From G963677185 sp963677185 (GTDB taxonomy: Bacteria; Bacillota; Syntrophomonadia; Syntrophomonadales; Syntrophomonadaceae): a stretch of DNA of 64,000 nt. Positions 9,378 through 18,605 of the stretch are shown piece by piece; within the stretch, counting starts at the first letter, position 1; each line of letters begins with the position of its first letter. The position numbers and the translations under genes were made by a program. The stretch covers positions 2,914,001-2,978,000 of the forward strand of contig OY781889.1 of NCBI GenBank assembly GCA_963677185.1, given 5' to 3'. The notes beneath the pieces are model-generated. The model saw only the letters and a program-made list of their open reading frames with translations. It did not search any database and was not told the origin of the DNA.

Positions 9378-10727
9378 ATGGACCCATCGTATCCGGACTT
9401 TTTGTACAGCACCCTTAAAATACTGGCTGCCTTGCTTCTTGTCCTTATCAACGGCGTTTTTGTTGCCGCCGAATTCGCCTTTGTGCGCGTACGCCCCACT
9501 CGAATAAACCAGTTGATTTCCGAAGGCAATTATCTCGCCCGCCACGTCAAGATATGCATTGAACATCTCGACGCTTATTTGTCCGTTTGCCAGCTGGGCA
9601 TAACCATTGCCAGCCTGGGGCTGGGCTGGCTGGGCGAGCCGGCGGTTGCCAGCCTGGTCTATCCTCTTATGGCCAAAATGGGCTTTGTTTCAGAAACGCT
9701 TATCCATTCGACCGCCTTTGTAATCGCATTTGGCGGCATTACCTTCCTGCATGTCGTTTTTGGTGAGCTGTCCCCTAAAAACCTGGCCATCCAGCGAGCG
9801 GAATCCATGGCTTTGGGGCTGGCTTTGCCTATGCGTGGATTCTACTGGATATTCTATCCTGCCGTAATCGCGCTAAACGGCACTGCCAACTTTTTTATCC
9901 GCCTCCTGGGATTGGAGCCGGCAGGCTCGCTGGAAAGCGTCCACTCGGAAGAAGAACTGCAGATGCTCATTGCCGCGTCCTTTGAAGGTGGAGTGATAAA
10001 CGAAGCTGAACAGGAATTGCTGCAAAACGTATTTCGGTTTGAGAAAAGAGCAGTAGAGGACGTAATGGTGCCCCGCACCGAACTGGTTTTTCTGGACCGG
10101 GAAGATGAAGTCGAGCAAAACCTGGACAGGATACGGTATGCCGGCCATACCCGCTATCCCTATATGGACGGAAGTCCTGACAACGTAATCGGTATGATTC
10201 ACGTGCGCAATGTCTTTTTGGCTAACCGTCAGGACCTGAATCTGGACGATATTAAAAGGGATGTGCTTTTCGTTCCGGAAGGCATGCCCCTGGAAAAGGT
10301 ACTGAGGGAATTCCGTCTGAAGCACCAGCATATGGCGATAGTGGTGGATGAATACGGCGGAACTGCCGGGGCGGTTTTTATCGACAACGTCCTGGAAGAA
10401 TTGGTCGGCGACCTGATGGACGAATTCGACCAGGATGAGCACGAGATCAAACATCTTGAGGATGGCACCACCCTGGTTAGCGGAGGTATTTCGCTGGCTG
10501 ATGCTATAGAGATTTTCGACCTGCCTCTGGATGAGGAAACATGTTCGTATAATACTCTGGCCGGGTTTTTTATCGATGAGCTGGATGTCCTTCCCAATGA
10601 AGGCGACATCGTTGAATTCGGCCGATACCGCATTGAAGTCGTGGCTATGAAGGGCATGCGCATTGATATGCTGAAAATGATTCCTTTGTCTGAAAACACC
10701 GAAACTGAAGAGTCCGAACCAGCATGA
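9378..10727 (+). CDS. CNNM/HlyC-CorC family transporter with CBS pair
   Basis: 449 aa. An N-terminal CNNM (DUF21) domain with hydrophobic helices (first about residues 13-33, others about 60-165) is followed by a CBS pair (about 205-330; VMVPRTELVFLD, then VVDEYGGTAGAVFIDNVLEELVGDL) and a C-terminal CorC/HlyC domain (about 350-440). Relatives are called hemolysin C, TlyC or magnesium/cobalt efflux proteins, and Mg2+ export is the best supported role in the wider family. The start ATG 9378 follows GGGAGTGA. The stop codon overlaps the ATG of the Smr gene by ATGA, so the two are translationally coupled. Confidence 0.93.
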   Translation: MDPSYPDFLYSTLKILAALLLVLINGVFVAAEFAFVRVRPTRINQLISEGNYLARHVKICIEHLDAYLSVCQLGITIASLGLGWLGEPAVASLVYPLMAKMGFVSETLIHSTAFVIAFGGITFLHVVFGELSPKNLAIQRAESMALGLALPMRGFYWIFYPAVIALNGTANFFIRLLGLEPAGSLESVHSEEELQMLIAASFEGGVINEAEQELLQNVFRFEKRAVEDVMVPRTELVFLDREDEVEQNLDRIRYAGHTRYPYMDGSPDNVIGMIHVRNVFLANRQDLNLDDIKRDVLFVPEGMPLEKVLREFRLKHQHMAIVVDEYGGTAGAVFIDNVLEELVGDLMDEFDQDEHEIKHLEDGTTLVSGGISLADAIEIFDLPLDEETCSYNTLAGFFIDELDVLPNEGDIVEFGRYRIEVVAMKGMRIDMLKMIPLSENTETEESEPA

Positions 10728-11155
10728 AGGTGGAGCAGCTTGATCTTCACGGCTTCAGCTTGACCGAAGCCATGAACAAATTTCGAAACAGCCTGGAATG
10801 GTGTGTGAAAAATCAGACCGCTGCCCTGGTCATCAATCACGGCAAGGGATTTCACAGTGAGCGCGGCCTGTCCGTGATCAAACAGGAACTGCGCCGAATC
10901 CTCAAAGAAGATCCTGCCACTACCTCTCTTCTCAAAGAACACGGGTACAAAGTTATCTTCGGCGAATCAGACTATCCTGTTGCTTTAAGCTTCAATGCCG
11001 GCCAAACCCTGATAGTAATTCGTGGAATGGAAAAGGAGCACCTGGGCGGCACCCGGCAGCAGGAAAAACACCAGCAGATTTTTTCTGACGAGGGGCAGCA
11101 AAAACGCCGCGCCGAAAAAAAGAGCCGGCAGCAAAAAGACAAGCGCCGGCACTAA
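10724..11155 (+). CDS. Small MutS-related (Smr) domain protein
   Basis: 143 aa. The Smr fold covers residues 1-85, with the diagnostic LDLHGFSLTEA and the HGKG turn (VINHGKGFHSERG) that form the putative nuclease or nucleic-acid site. The C-terminal about 40 residues are charged, rich in Lys, Arg and Gln, and look disordered. Stand-alone Smr proteins bind or nick nucleic acids. In some bacteria, Smr domains of MutS2 act on collided ribosomes, but nothing here fixes the role of this short version. It overlaps the CNNM/CBS gene by 4 nt and is followed by a strong terminator. Confidence 0.88.
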   Translation: MKVEQLDLHGFSLTEAMNKFRNSLEWCVKNQTAALVINHGKGFHSERGLSVIKQELRRILKEDPATTSLLKEHGYKVIFGESDYPVALSFNAGQTLIVIRGMEKEHLGGTRQQEKHQQIFSDEGQQKRRAEKKSRQQKDKRRH

Positions 11156-11166
11156 CAACCACACGT

Positions 11167-11208
11167 TAAAAGACCGCCTTATTAATAAGAGACGGTCTTT
11201 TATTTTCT
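11167..11208. terminator. Intrinsic terminator between the smr gene and guaA
   Basis: A perfect 10-bp stem, taaaagaccg (11167-11176) with cggtctttta (11193-11202), is followed by tttctttt. It lies between two convergent genes. It has A-rich and T-rich flanks, so it probably stops the plus-strand CNNM-smr transcript and may also stop the long guaA operon. Confidence 0.85.
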
Positions 11209-11280
11209 TTTAATATAACGGCTCTATTGCCTTGCGAGCTTTTTCATCCCGATTGCGCCATTGCGTCTACCAGGCTTGGT

Positions 11281-12816
11281 CTACTCCCACTCGATAGTGC
11301 CTGGAGGCTTGGAGGTTATATCATAGGCGACCCGGTTGACACCTTTAACTTCGTTTACAATGCGCCTGGCCATTACGTCCAGCACTTCATAAGGAAGGCG
11401 CGCCCATTCTGCGGTCATGGCGTCATCGCTTACCACGGCGCGGATAATAATGGGGTATGCGTAAGTGCGGCCATCGCCCATCACCCCAACGCTTCGAACC
11501 GGTGGCAGCACAGCGAAAGCCTGCCATATATCGCGTTCCAGACCGGCCTTGCACAATTCTTCGCGGACAATGGCGTCGGCTTCCCGAAGTATCTCCAGCT
11601 TTTCTTCAGTAACTTCCTCCAGCACCCTCACTCCCAATCCCGGACCCGGGAAGGGCTGGCGCCAGACAATTTCTTCGGCCAGGCCGAGTTTCTCTCCGAT
11701 CGCCCGGACTTCGTCCTTGAATAGAAGCCGCAAGGGCTCAATAAGCTCGAATTGCATGTCGTCCGGCAAGCCCCCCACATTGTGGTGGCTTTTAATAGTG
11801 TGGGCCGTCCGGGTGCCGCTCTCGATAACATCGGGATAAACAGTGCCCTGAACCAGGAAGTCGATCTGCCCCAGCTTACGAGCTTCGGCTTCGAAAACCC
11901 GGATAAACTCTTCCCCAATAATCTTGCGCTTGCGCTCGGGTTCGCTTACTCCGGCGAGTTTGACCAGGAAACGATCCCTGGCGTCAGCATGAACCAGATT
12001 GATATTGAGCTGGCGGCGAAAAGTCTCCACGACCTGCTCGCTCTCGTTCTTGCGCATCAGTCCGTTGTCTACATAAACACAGACCAGGTTATCTCCAATG
12101 GCTTTATGCACCAGAAGTGCGGCAACGCTGGAATCGACTCCGCCAGAAAGCCCGCATAGAACCTTCTTGTTCCCGGCCACCCGCTTAATTTCTGCGATGC
12201 TTTCAGCAATAAAATCAGCTAAATCCCAGTCTCCGCGAAGTCCACAGATTTTGAACAGAAAATTAGCCATTACGGTCTGGCCAAATGCCGTGTGCCTGAC
12301 TTCAGGATGGAACTGCACTCCGAATAGCTGGCGGGCAGCATTGGTCATAACAGTTACGGGGCAGTTTTCTGTAGAAGCCAGCACGCTGAAACCTTCCGGA
12401 ACCGCTTTGATAGAGTCCCCATGGCTCATCCATACCTGGCTTTCCCTATCCAAACCTGCCAGCAATGGGCTCGAATCATCATTTATGGTCATAATGCTGC
12501 GGCCGTATTCGCGCAGCTCGCTGCCTTCGACTTTCCCACCCAGCATCTCGGCCATCAGCTGGATGCCGTAGCAAATCCCCAGAACGGGAATACCCATTTC
12601 AAAAATGCGCGAATCACAGTGCGGTGATCCTTCTTCATGCACGCTGGCCGGTCCTCCGGAAAAGATGACCGCGCGCGGCTCCATTGCAGCCAGTTCTTCG
12701 TAAGGGATATCAAACGGGTGCATTTCGCAGTATACCGATAGTTCTCTGACCCGGCGGGCGATTAACTGGTTGTATTGGCCGCCAAAATCCAGTACCACGA
12801 CCAGTTCTCTATTCAT
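11281..12816 (-). CDS. guaA: GMP synthase (glutamine-hydrolysing)
   Basis: 511 aa. The N-terminal class I glutamine amidotransferase (about 1-190) has DFGGQYNQLIARRVRE, the nucleophile Cys in GICYGIQLMAE and the His-Glu pair in VQFHPEVRHT. The ATP pyrophosphatase domain (about 200-390) has the SGGVDSSVAA P-loop. The C-terminal dimerisation domain ends in the canonical ITSKPPGTIEWE. Converts XMP to GMP with glutamine and ATP. It starts 5 nt after hpt, so the two purine genes are co-transcribed at the end of the murI-guaA run. Confidence 0.98.
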   Translation of the reverse strand: MNRELVVVLDFGGQYNQLIARRVRELSVYCEMHPFDIPYEELAAMEPRAVIFSGGPASVHEEGSPHCDSRIFEMGIPVLGICYGIQLMAEMLGGKVEGSELREYGRSIMTINDDSSPLLAGLDRESQVWMSHGDSIKAVPEGFSVLASTENCPVTVMTNAARQLFGVQFHPEVRHTAFGQTVMANFLFKICGLRGDWDLADFIAESIAEIKRVAGNKKVLCGLSGGVDSSVAALLVHKAIGDNLVCVYVDNGLMRKNESEQVVETFRRQLNINLVHADARDRFLVKLAGVSEPERKRKIIGEEFIRVFEAEARKLGQIDFLVQGTVYPDVIESGTRTAHTIKSHHNVGGLPDDMQFELIEPLRLLFKDEVRAIGEKLGLAEEIVWRQPFPGPGLGVRVLEEVTEEKLEILREADAIVREELCKAGLERDIWQAFAVLPPVRSVGVMGDGRTYAYPIIIRAVVSDDAMTAEWARLPYEVLDVMARRIVNEVKGVNRVAYDITSKPPGTIEWE

Positions 12817-12821
12817 ATTTG

Positions 12822-13370
12822 TTATTCTCCTGTATTCTGATATGCTGAGGGGTTTAATATGCCTACATAAGGCAGAGAGCGGTAGCGGCCGGAAAAGTCC
12901 AATCCATAACCCACCACAAAATGATCAGGAATGGAATAGCCGATATAGTCCACATCTATGGCAGCCTCGCGGCGGGATGGCTTGTCCAGCATGCAGCACA
13001 GCTTCAGGCTTTTAGGCTCGCGCTTGAGCAAAATTTCTTTGATATACTTCAAGGTCAGGCCGGTGTCAATAATGTCCTCAATAACGATTACATTTTGGCC
13101 TTCAATAGAACAATCCAGATCCTTTAATATCCGCACCTCTCCTGATGAAGCCGCCGCCTTTCCATAGCTGGTAACCGCCATAAATTCGATCTCCACCGGC
13201 AGGTCTATATTCCTTACCAGGTCGGCCATGAATATGAAGGCGCCCTTCAGTATTCCTACCGCGATAACCTTTTCTCCCGGATAATCGCTGCTGATCTGGG
13301 CGCCCAGTTCTCTGACCCTTTTTTCAACTTCTTCGGTGCTGAGCAAGATGTCCACTTCTGGATAATTCAT
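12822..13370 (-). CDS. hpt: Hypoxanthine(-guanine) phosphoribosyltransferase
   Basis: 182 aa type I phosphoribosyltransferase. The PRPP-binding signature is VIVIEDIIDTGLTL near residue 95. The flexible-loop region follows the SYG element (VTSYGKAAASSG), and the C-terminal FVVGYGLDFSGRYRSLPYVG is typical of bacterial HPRT. Salvages hypoxanthine and guanine to IMP and GMP. It lies 5 nt upstream of guaA, an arrangement that links salvage to GMP synthesis. Confidence 0.96.
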   Translation of the reverse strand: MNYPEVDILLSTEEVEKRVRELGAQISSDYPGEKVIAVGILKGAFIFMADLVRNIDLPVEIEFMAVTSYGKAAASSGEVRILKDLDCSIEGQNVIVIEDIIDTGLTLKYIKEILLKREPKSLKLCCMLDKPSRREAAIDVDYIGYSIPDHFVVGYGLDFSGRYRSLPYVGILNPSAYQNTGE

Positions 13371-13423
13371 GCTTGATCCACCTTTCTACGAATTGTTTCC
13401 TGCATTCCACCGTACCAGATGCA

Positions 13424-14776
13424 CTATTGCTGCTCTGCTTCCAGGATCTCGCTCACCGTGCAAAAGCGATAGTTCTGCTTTTTCAAGCCGGCAATGAGAT
13501 CCGGCAGGGCAGCTACCGTATTGGTCCGATTGCCTCCACCGCTGTGCATCAGCACAATATAGCCGTCCCGGGTTTCATTAAGTACGCAATTAACGATATG
13601 AGCTTTGGTATTAACCCGAGTATCCCAATCCAGGGTATCCACATCCCACAATATCGTATCAAATCCCTTTTCCTTGAAATACCTGGTTTCAGAACTGTTG
13701 ATCGAGCCGTATGGAGGACGGAAAACCTTGGAATCTATTCCCATGACTTTCTGGAATATCTTTTCGGTTTTCATTATTTCGTTGTTGTAGGCTGTATCTG
13801 TGTCCATTTTGGCAAATTCCGGATGCGAATAAGAATGATTGCCTATCTCATGACCTTCATCAGCAGCCCGTTTGGCAGTTTCAGGATATGTTTCGGTATT
13901 CTGCCCCAGGAAGAAAAAGGTTGCCTTGACCTTGTTCTTTTTTAAAATGTCCAAAATCTGGTCAGTGTATTCGTTATCGGGCCCATCGTCAAAGGTCAGA
14001 GCCACTTTTTTTCGGTTGTCGATGGGCTTCAGCGTCATGACGATGCTGTTGTTGTCAAAATTGAGCTCGCTGCCCGGCTCATTTTTGTCCGGATTAATCG
14101 TCACCAGGAGCTTATCGCTGTGCTCAAGTTCAGGTATCACTACCGGCACATTCAGCTCCAGCGAGCTTTTCCCGGGAACAGTAACATCCTCCAGTTCAAA
14201 CAATACGGCATGATCAGCTTCATCCCGCCATACCGCGCGAATACTGGTCGAAGCTGAACAACCGTCGTTGTTAACTAACAAAGGCAGCTGGATGGTATCA
14301 CCCGGCAGGCCTGAATATTTCTGTTCATTGGGGTATAGCCACAAATCCGGGCTGGGTGCATTTACTGCATCAGCAACGTTCTGAATCGTATCACTGCTGC
14401 TGATGGTCGCTACTTCAAAGACCGGATTCCACATCACCGAAGCACCGACCGCTTCAGCTATGACTCGCAGCGGAGCCATTATTGTACCGCTGATTCTGGT
14501 CAACGGCAGTTTTGATATGGTCGTGGGATCTGCGTTCTTATCATAAAGCGGCATAAGTATGCAGTCATTATTGTCAACATTACGTTCCAGCGAATAACCC
14601 AGCTGGGAGGCCAGAGCAAACATAGGAACCAGTAGCCGGTCGTCTTTGATCTGCGGATCTATAGAATAACTGGCGGAATGGCCGTCAATAACAATCCCCG
14701 GAGCCGCCCACACCACTCCCGTAATGGTGCTGAGCAGGAGCAATACCACTATCATCAAACTAAATTTTCTTTTCAT
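13424..14776 (-). CDS. Secreted polysaccharide deacetylase with copper-amine-oxidase-like N domain
   Basis: 450 aa. A Sec signal peptide (MKRKFSLMIVVLLLLSTITG..., cleavage likely after VVWAA) is followed by a copper-amine-oxidase N-terminal-like domain (about 28-130: RLLVPMFALASQLGY, MAPLRVIAEAVGASVMWN), a CARDB-like beta domain (about 145-250) and a NodB deacetylase domain (about 255-450). NodB motifs are present: TFDDGPDNE, HEIGNHSYSHPEF and RPPYGSIN. It probably de-N-acetylates peptidoglycan or another exported glycan. The CuAO-N-like domain is a common cell-surface module in Clostridia and is not expected to bind copper. It sits between rdgB and hpt in the same operon-like run. Confidence 0.93.
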   Translation of the reverse strand: MKRKFSLMIVVLLLLSTITGVVWAAPGIVIDGHSASYSIDPQIKDDRLLVPMFALASQLGYSLERNVDNNDCILMPLYDKNADPTTISKLPLTRISGTIMAPLRVIAEAVGASVMWNPVFEVATISSSDTIQNVADAVNAPSPDLWLYPNEQKYSGLPGDTIQLPLLVNNDGCSASTSIRAVWRDEADHAVLFELEDVTVPGKSSLELNVPVVIPELEHSDKLLVTINPDKNEPGSELNFDNNSIVMTLKPIDNRKKVALTFDDGPDNEYTDQILDILKKNKVKATFFFLGQNTETYPETAKRAADEGHEIGNHSYSHPEFAKMDTDTAYNNEIMKTEKIFQKVMGIDSKVFRPPYGSINSSETRYFKEKGFDTILWDVDTLDWDTRVNTKAHIVNCVLNETRDGYIVLMHSGGGNRTNTVAALPDLIAGLKKQNYRFCTVSEILEAEQQ

Positions 14777-14804
14777 ATGTCCTCCCTGCTTATTTCTTTG
14801 CAGT

Positions 14805-15407
14805 TTAAGCCTGTTTATTTAACTGAAGCAATAGATCCCGAACCTGCTTCAATGCCTGGCCGCGATGGCTTATGGCATTTTTATCCTCCGGCGAGAGCTC
14901 GGCAAAGCTTTGAACAAAATGTTCCGGGAAGAACAGGGGATCATATCCAAATCCTCCACTGCCGCTGGCCTGCATGGATATGTGGCCTTCGCAGCTCCCT
15001 TTAACAACCTCACATTTGCCCTCCGGAGTACAAACAGCTATGCAGCATACAAAACGGGCCTGGCGGGATTCTGGCTCCACACCGTCCATTAGCATAAGGA
15101 GCCGGTCATTATTCTCCTCATCTGTAGCCTCAGGGCCGGCAAAACGGGCGGAATACACTCCGGGCCGGCCATCCAGGCAATCAACTACCAGGCCAGAATC
15201 ATCAGCCATACTTATAATACCACTCGCCTTTGCGATTGTCATAGCCTTTTTTATTGCGTTTTCTTCGAAGCTATGGCCGTCTTCAACCACTTCGGGAAAC
15301 TGGCCCACATCGTCAAGATTCAGAATCTTAAGGTCAAGATCCCGTAAAATTTCCTGGATTTCCCTGGTTTTATGGGTGTTGCGAGTGGCTAAAAGAATCT
15401 CTTGCAT
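14805..15407 (-). CDS. rdgB: XTP/dITP diphosphatase (non-canonical purine NTP pyrophosphatase)
   Basis: 200 aa HAM1/RdgB family. It has the N-terminal LLATRNTHKTREIQEIL, the FEENAIKKAM stretch, the catalytic ADDSGLVVDCLDGRPGVYSARFAG block and the C-terminal FGYDPLFFPE...NAISHRGQAL. It hydrolyses dITP, XTP and ITP to monophosphates and so keeps deaminated purines out of nucleic acids. It starts 3 nt after rph ends; rph-rdgB pairing is common in Bacillota. Confidence 0.97.
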   Translation of the reverse strand: MQEILLATRNTHKTREIQEILRDLDLKILNLDDVGQFPEVVEDGHSFEENAIKKAMTIAKASGIISMADDSGLVVDCLDGRPGVYSARFAGPEATDEENNDRLLMLMDGVEPESRQARFVCCIAVCTPEGKCEVVKGSCEGHISMQASGSGGFGYDPLFFPEHFVQSFAELSPEDKNAISHRGQALKQVRDLLLQLNKQA

Positions 15408-15410
15408 ATT

Positions 15411-16142
15411 CTATAGTCCCTGGATAACCGTTTTCTGTGCGGCTATTAAACGTTCTATTCCACCCTGGGCCAGGTCGAGCATGGCGTTTAGCTCCTGGCG
15501 GCTGAATGCCTTGCCTTCAGCTGTCCCCTGCACTTCGACCAGCAGCCCCTGTCCCGTCATAACTACGTTCATATCCACTTCCGCACCAGAGTCTTCGGAA
15601 TAATCAAGGTCAAGTACCAGCTCTCCATTCACAGCGCCGACGCTGATCGCGGCCATATGATCAATAATCGGAATGGCCGGTATCTGTCCGTTGTCGTGCA
15701 GCTTCTTCAGCGCTATATAAAGAGCGACAAAAGCACCGGTAATTGAAGCCGTGCGGGTGCCACCGTCAGCCTGCAGCACATCACAATCAATCCAGACCGT
15801 GCGCTCTCCGAGGGCTTTCATATCCACCACACCGCGCAGAGACCGCCCTACTAAACGCTGGATCTCATAAGTGCGGCCACCGATTTTGCCGCGGGCTGAT
15901 TCCCGGGCGGAGCGGCTGTCAGTTGAGCCCGGCAGCATGGAATATTCTGCGGTAACCCAGCCGCTGGCGCTGCCTCTTAAAAATGGCGGCACTTTTTCTT
16001 CTATCATCGCAGTGCACAGCACCATGGTCTCCCCAGTCTTAATCAGCACCGAACCGTCTGGATTGGACGTAAAGTGGGGAATTATCTCCAGTGGCCGGGC
16101 TTCATCATTTTTCCGGTTATATGATCTCTCCAAAACATACAC
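15411..16142 (-). CDS. rph: Ribonuclease PH
   Basis: 243 aa phosphorolytic 3'-5' exoribonuclease that trims tRNA 3' ends. Family signatures include the GSVLIKTGETMVLCTA strand, GWVTAEYSMLPGST, the RLVGRSLRGVVDM phosphate and RNA-binding stretch, and IDCDVLQADGGTRTASITGA. Length is usual for bacterial RNase PH. Only 3 nt separate it from fumB upstream and from rdgB downstream, so the three are certainly co-transcribed. Confidence 0.97.
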   Translation of the reverse strand: MYVLERSYNRKNDEARPLEIIPHFTSNPDGSVLIKTGETMVLCTAMIEEKVPPFLRGSASGWVTAEYSMLPGSTDSRSARESARGKIGGRTYEIQRLVGRSLRGVVDMKALGERTVWIDCDVLQADGGTRTASITGAFVALYIALKKLHDNGQIPAIPIIDHMAAISVGAVNGELVLDLDYSEDSGAEVDMNVVMTGQGLLVEVQGTAEGKAFSRQELNAMLDLAQGGIERLIAAQKTVIQGL

Positions 16143-16145
16143 TCC

Positions 16146-16691
16146 TTACTGTAGTGAGTTATACAGGCTGCGACCCCTGGCGTCGATGGCGACGATACAG
16201 GGGAAATCTTCCACTTCAAAGCGGTAGACCGCTTCCGGCCCCAGCTCGCCGTAGGCAACCAGTTCACTCTTTTTAATGCGTTGAGACAGAAAGGCTCCGG
16301 CGCCGCCTATAGTCGCCAGATACACCGCCTTATGCTCGATCATTGATTTAACCACCGCCTGGTTCCTCGGTCCCTTGCCGATCATGCACTTCAATCCCCT
16401 CTGAATCAAGGATGGAGCAAAGGCATCCATGCGGCTGCTGGTAGTCGGGCCTGCCGAGCCTATGACTCGCCCCGGCGGAGCCGGACAGGGGCCGACATAA
16501 TAGATTATCTGCCCTTCCAGGTCAAAGGGCAGCTTTTCATCGTTTTTAATATTGTTAACCATACGGCGGTGGGCAGCGTCACGTGCTGCATAGATCACAC
16601 CGTCGATCAGGACTTCGTCTCCAGCCTGCAAGCCTTCAATATCGTCATCAGACAGCGGAGCTCTTATTTTTATAGGAACTGCGGCTTCCAT
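16146..16691 (-). CDS. Class I fumarate hydratase, beta (C-terminal) subunit
   Basis: 181 aa, matching the swivelling C-terminal domain of iron-sulfur hydro-lyases of the fumarase/tartrate dehydratase class. Visible motifs are the substrate-binding GPTTSSRMDAF and KCMIGKG, and the C-terminal VEDFPCIVAIDARG. It works with the alpha subunit encoded just upstream to hydrate fumarate to malate reversibly. L-tartrate dehydratase is the main alternative; genome context with no tartrate genes favours fumarase. Confidence 0.93.
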   Translation of the reverse strand: MEAAVPIKIRAPLSDDDIEGLQAGDEVLIDGVIYAARDAAHRRMVNNIKNDEKLPFDLEGQIIYYVGPCPAPPGRVIGSAGPTTSSRMDAFAPSLIQRGLKCMIGKGPRNQAVVKSMIEHKAVYLATIGGAGAFLSQRIKKSELVAYGELGPEAVYRFEVEDFPCIVAIDARGRSLYNSLQ

Positions 16692-16720
16692 AGCGTTCAG
16701 CCACCTTTTTCTTAATTCCG

Positions 16721-17563
16721 TTACATTTCAATCAAAACCCGGCGCAGACAATGGCATCCCAGATTCACCGCCACTGGCAATTGCGCGATATGGGTGGGAT
16801 AGGTCTCAATATGCACCGCCAGAGCGGTGGTGAGCCCCCCCAGCCCCTGCGGGCCAATACCCAGCATGTTGGCGGCGCTCAGCAGTTCGCTTTCCATGCG
16901 CGCCACATCCGGATCAGGATTAGCTTTATTTAGCGGCCGGAACAGGGCTTTCTTGGCCAGAGCAGCCGCCCTGGACAGGTTGCCGCCAATCCCGACTCCG
17001 ACTATCACCGGCGGGCAGGGATTACCTCCCGCCCGGGCGATGCTGTCCAGAACAAAGTCCGTAATGCCGGCCTGGCCTTCGGCCGGTTTTAGCATGGCCA
17101 CGGTTCCCATATTCTCACTGCCTGCACCCTTGGGCATAATCCACATGCGCAGGCTCTCACCATCGACAATCTCGGTTTCAATAATTGCCGGAGTGTTGTC
17201 GCGGGTGTTGATCCGGGCCAGAGGACAGTTAAGAACGGATTTGCGGAGAAAGGCTTCAAGGTATCCTTCCCTTACGCCCTGGTTGACAGCATCATGCAGG
17301 CTTCCCCCGGCCAGGTGAACATCCTGCCCTATTTCCATCACCACGTTGACAATACCGGTATCCTGGCATAGCGGCAGCCTTTCCTGGCGCGCTATACTGG
17401 CGTTTTCCAGGACAATACTCAGTATCTTGCGGGCGCGGGGATGGTTTTCTCTCTGGAGTGCGGCGTTAAGCGCAGCTTCCACATCGGCGGGCAGCTCTAT
17501 ATTAGCTTTTATAACGGCCAGTTTTACCTGTTCCGTTATGTCTTTTACATCTATCGTTCGCAT
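16721..17563 (-). CDS. Class I fumarate hydratase, alpha (N-terminal, Fe-S) subunit
   Basis: 280 aa. The [4Fe-4S] cysteines are probably those in LPLCQDTGIVNV, GGNPCPPVIVG and NLGCHCLRRV. The substrate and phosphate loop GVGIGGNLSRAAALAKKAL is typical. Together with the beta subunit it forms the two-subunit oxygen-sensitive fumarase common in anaerobes. Upstream the murI stop is 22 nt away. Co-transcription with cell-wall and RNA genes is a chance operon neighbourhood rather than a pathway. Confidence 0.94.
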   Translation of the reverse strand: MRTIDVKDITEQVKLAVIKANIELPADVEAALNAALQRENHPRARKILSIVLENASIARQERLPLCQDTGIVNVVMEIGQDVHLAGGSLHDAVNQGVREGYLEAFLRKSVLNCPLARINTRDNTPAIIETEIVDGESLRMWIMPKGAGSENMGTVAMLKPAEGQAGITDFVLDSIARAGGNPCPPVIVGVGIGGNLSRAAALAKKALFRPLNKANPDPDVARMESELLSAANMLGIGPQGLGGLTTALAVHIETYPTHIAQLPVAVNLGCHCLRRVLIEM

Positions 17564-17585
17564 TTCATCAATCCATAAAATCCCA

Positions 17586-18407
17586 TTAAACTACATCTTC
17601 TAGTTCCAGGGATACGCTTTCAACACTTTCAATAACCGGGCCAATCAACGTTCTGCCCACCTTCAGGAAACTATCCGGATTGCCGCTAACCACAAACTCC
17701 CGCTCTACCCGGCGGCTTTGCCCTTCATTCAGTAGACCGGCCGGCTTCAAAACCGACAGCAGATCTTCCACCGCCTGGCAGGCGGGATCAACCAGCCTGA
17801 TTGAACCGCCGGTGAAGCTGGCAATAGCGTCTTCTAAAAATGGATAGTGAGTACACCCAAATACCAGGGTGTCAATGTTCAGCTTCTGGAGTGGAGCGAT
17901 GTATTCCTTAACTGCGGCCATTGTCTCCAGCCCCTGCAACTGTCCGGCTTCAATCAGGGGTACAAAACGGGGGCAGGCTGCTTCAAATACCTGGCATGAT
18001 GGCTGTAATGCCTGTATAGCCTGGGCAAAGGCCCGGCTTTTAACGGTAGCCTCCGTGGCTATCATACCGATCCGGCCATTTTGGGTCTGTTCTGTTGCAG
18101 CCCGGGCTCCGGGTTTTACCATGCCAATAATGGGTACATCATAATCCAGGGCGATTTTAGGAATGGTCACTGACGAATGGGTCCCGCAGGCTACCACAAT
18201 AGCTTTGGCTCCGCGCTCCAGAAGATAGCGGATGATGTTGCGGGCATAACTGAACAGCTGTTCCCGGCTTTTGTTGCCGTAGGGAACATGGGCAGTGTCT
18301 CCAAAATAAATTAAATTCTCTCCTGGTAGCTGGTTGAGCAAAGCTCTGGTCACTGTCAAACCGCCTACACCAGAGTCGAATATACCGATGGGCCTTGTAT
18401 CAGACAA
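17586..18407 (-). CDS. murI: Glutamate racemase
   Basis: 273 aa. The two-Cys active site is intact: N-terminal IGIFDSGVGGLTVTRAL, VVACGTHSSVT (first Cys, where the family usually has ACNT), and FGCTHYPFLEDAI (second Cys). Produces D-glutamate for peptidoglycan. TTG 18407 is the start, with GAGGTG 7 nt upstream. It is the first gene of the minus-strand run that reaches guaA; its promoter should lie between 18408 and 18540. Confidence 0.95.
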   Translation of the reverse strand: MSDTRPIGIFDSGVGGLTVTRALLNQLPGENLIYFGDTAHVPYGNKSREQLFSYARNIIRYLLERGAKAIVVACGTHSSVTIPKIALDYDVPIIGMVKPGARAATEQTQNGRIGMIATEATVKSRAFAQAIQALQPSCQVFEAACPRFVPLIEAGQLQGLETMAAVKEYIAPLQKLNIDTLVFGCTHYPFLEDAIASFTGGSIRLVDPACQAVEDLLSVLKPAGLLNEGQSRRVEREFVVSGNPDSFLKVGRTLIGPVIESVESVSLELEDVV

Positions 18408-18540
18408 ACTATAACACCTCTAAATCTCTTTAATAAAAGCAAATCCGGCTCCATTGCACGGAAATCCCAGATGCTCCTAATACCCTATCATTTTTACGCG
18501 AATTCATCAAATTTGCAAGTAAAAATGGAAACGGCGGCAT

Positions 18541-18567
18541 AAAAATGCCCCGCTCTGCCAGCGAGGC
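18541..18567 (-). terminator. Intrinsic terminator after the VWA gene
   Basis: On the minus strand, GCCTCGCT (18567-18560) pairs with AGCGGGGC (18554-18547) with one G-T wobble and a 5-nt loop, and is followed by ATTTTTA. It lies about 40 bp past the stop of the VWA gene and separates the AAA+/VWA unit from the murI operon. Confidence 0.75.
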
Positions 18568-18605
18568 CGACCTTCATGCCCTTGCTATCAACAATAAGAC
18601 CGTCA

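Noticed and set aside
16721..17563. Tartrate dehydratase assignment
   Set aside because: The domain pair is shared, but no tartrate transport or regulatory genes accompany it, and fumarase fits an anaerobe's central metabolism.
18408..18540. Specific promoter for murI
   Set aside because: Several TTG-like and A/T-rich boxes exist (for example TTGATG), but none gives a convincing -35/-10 pair with 17-bp spacing.
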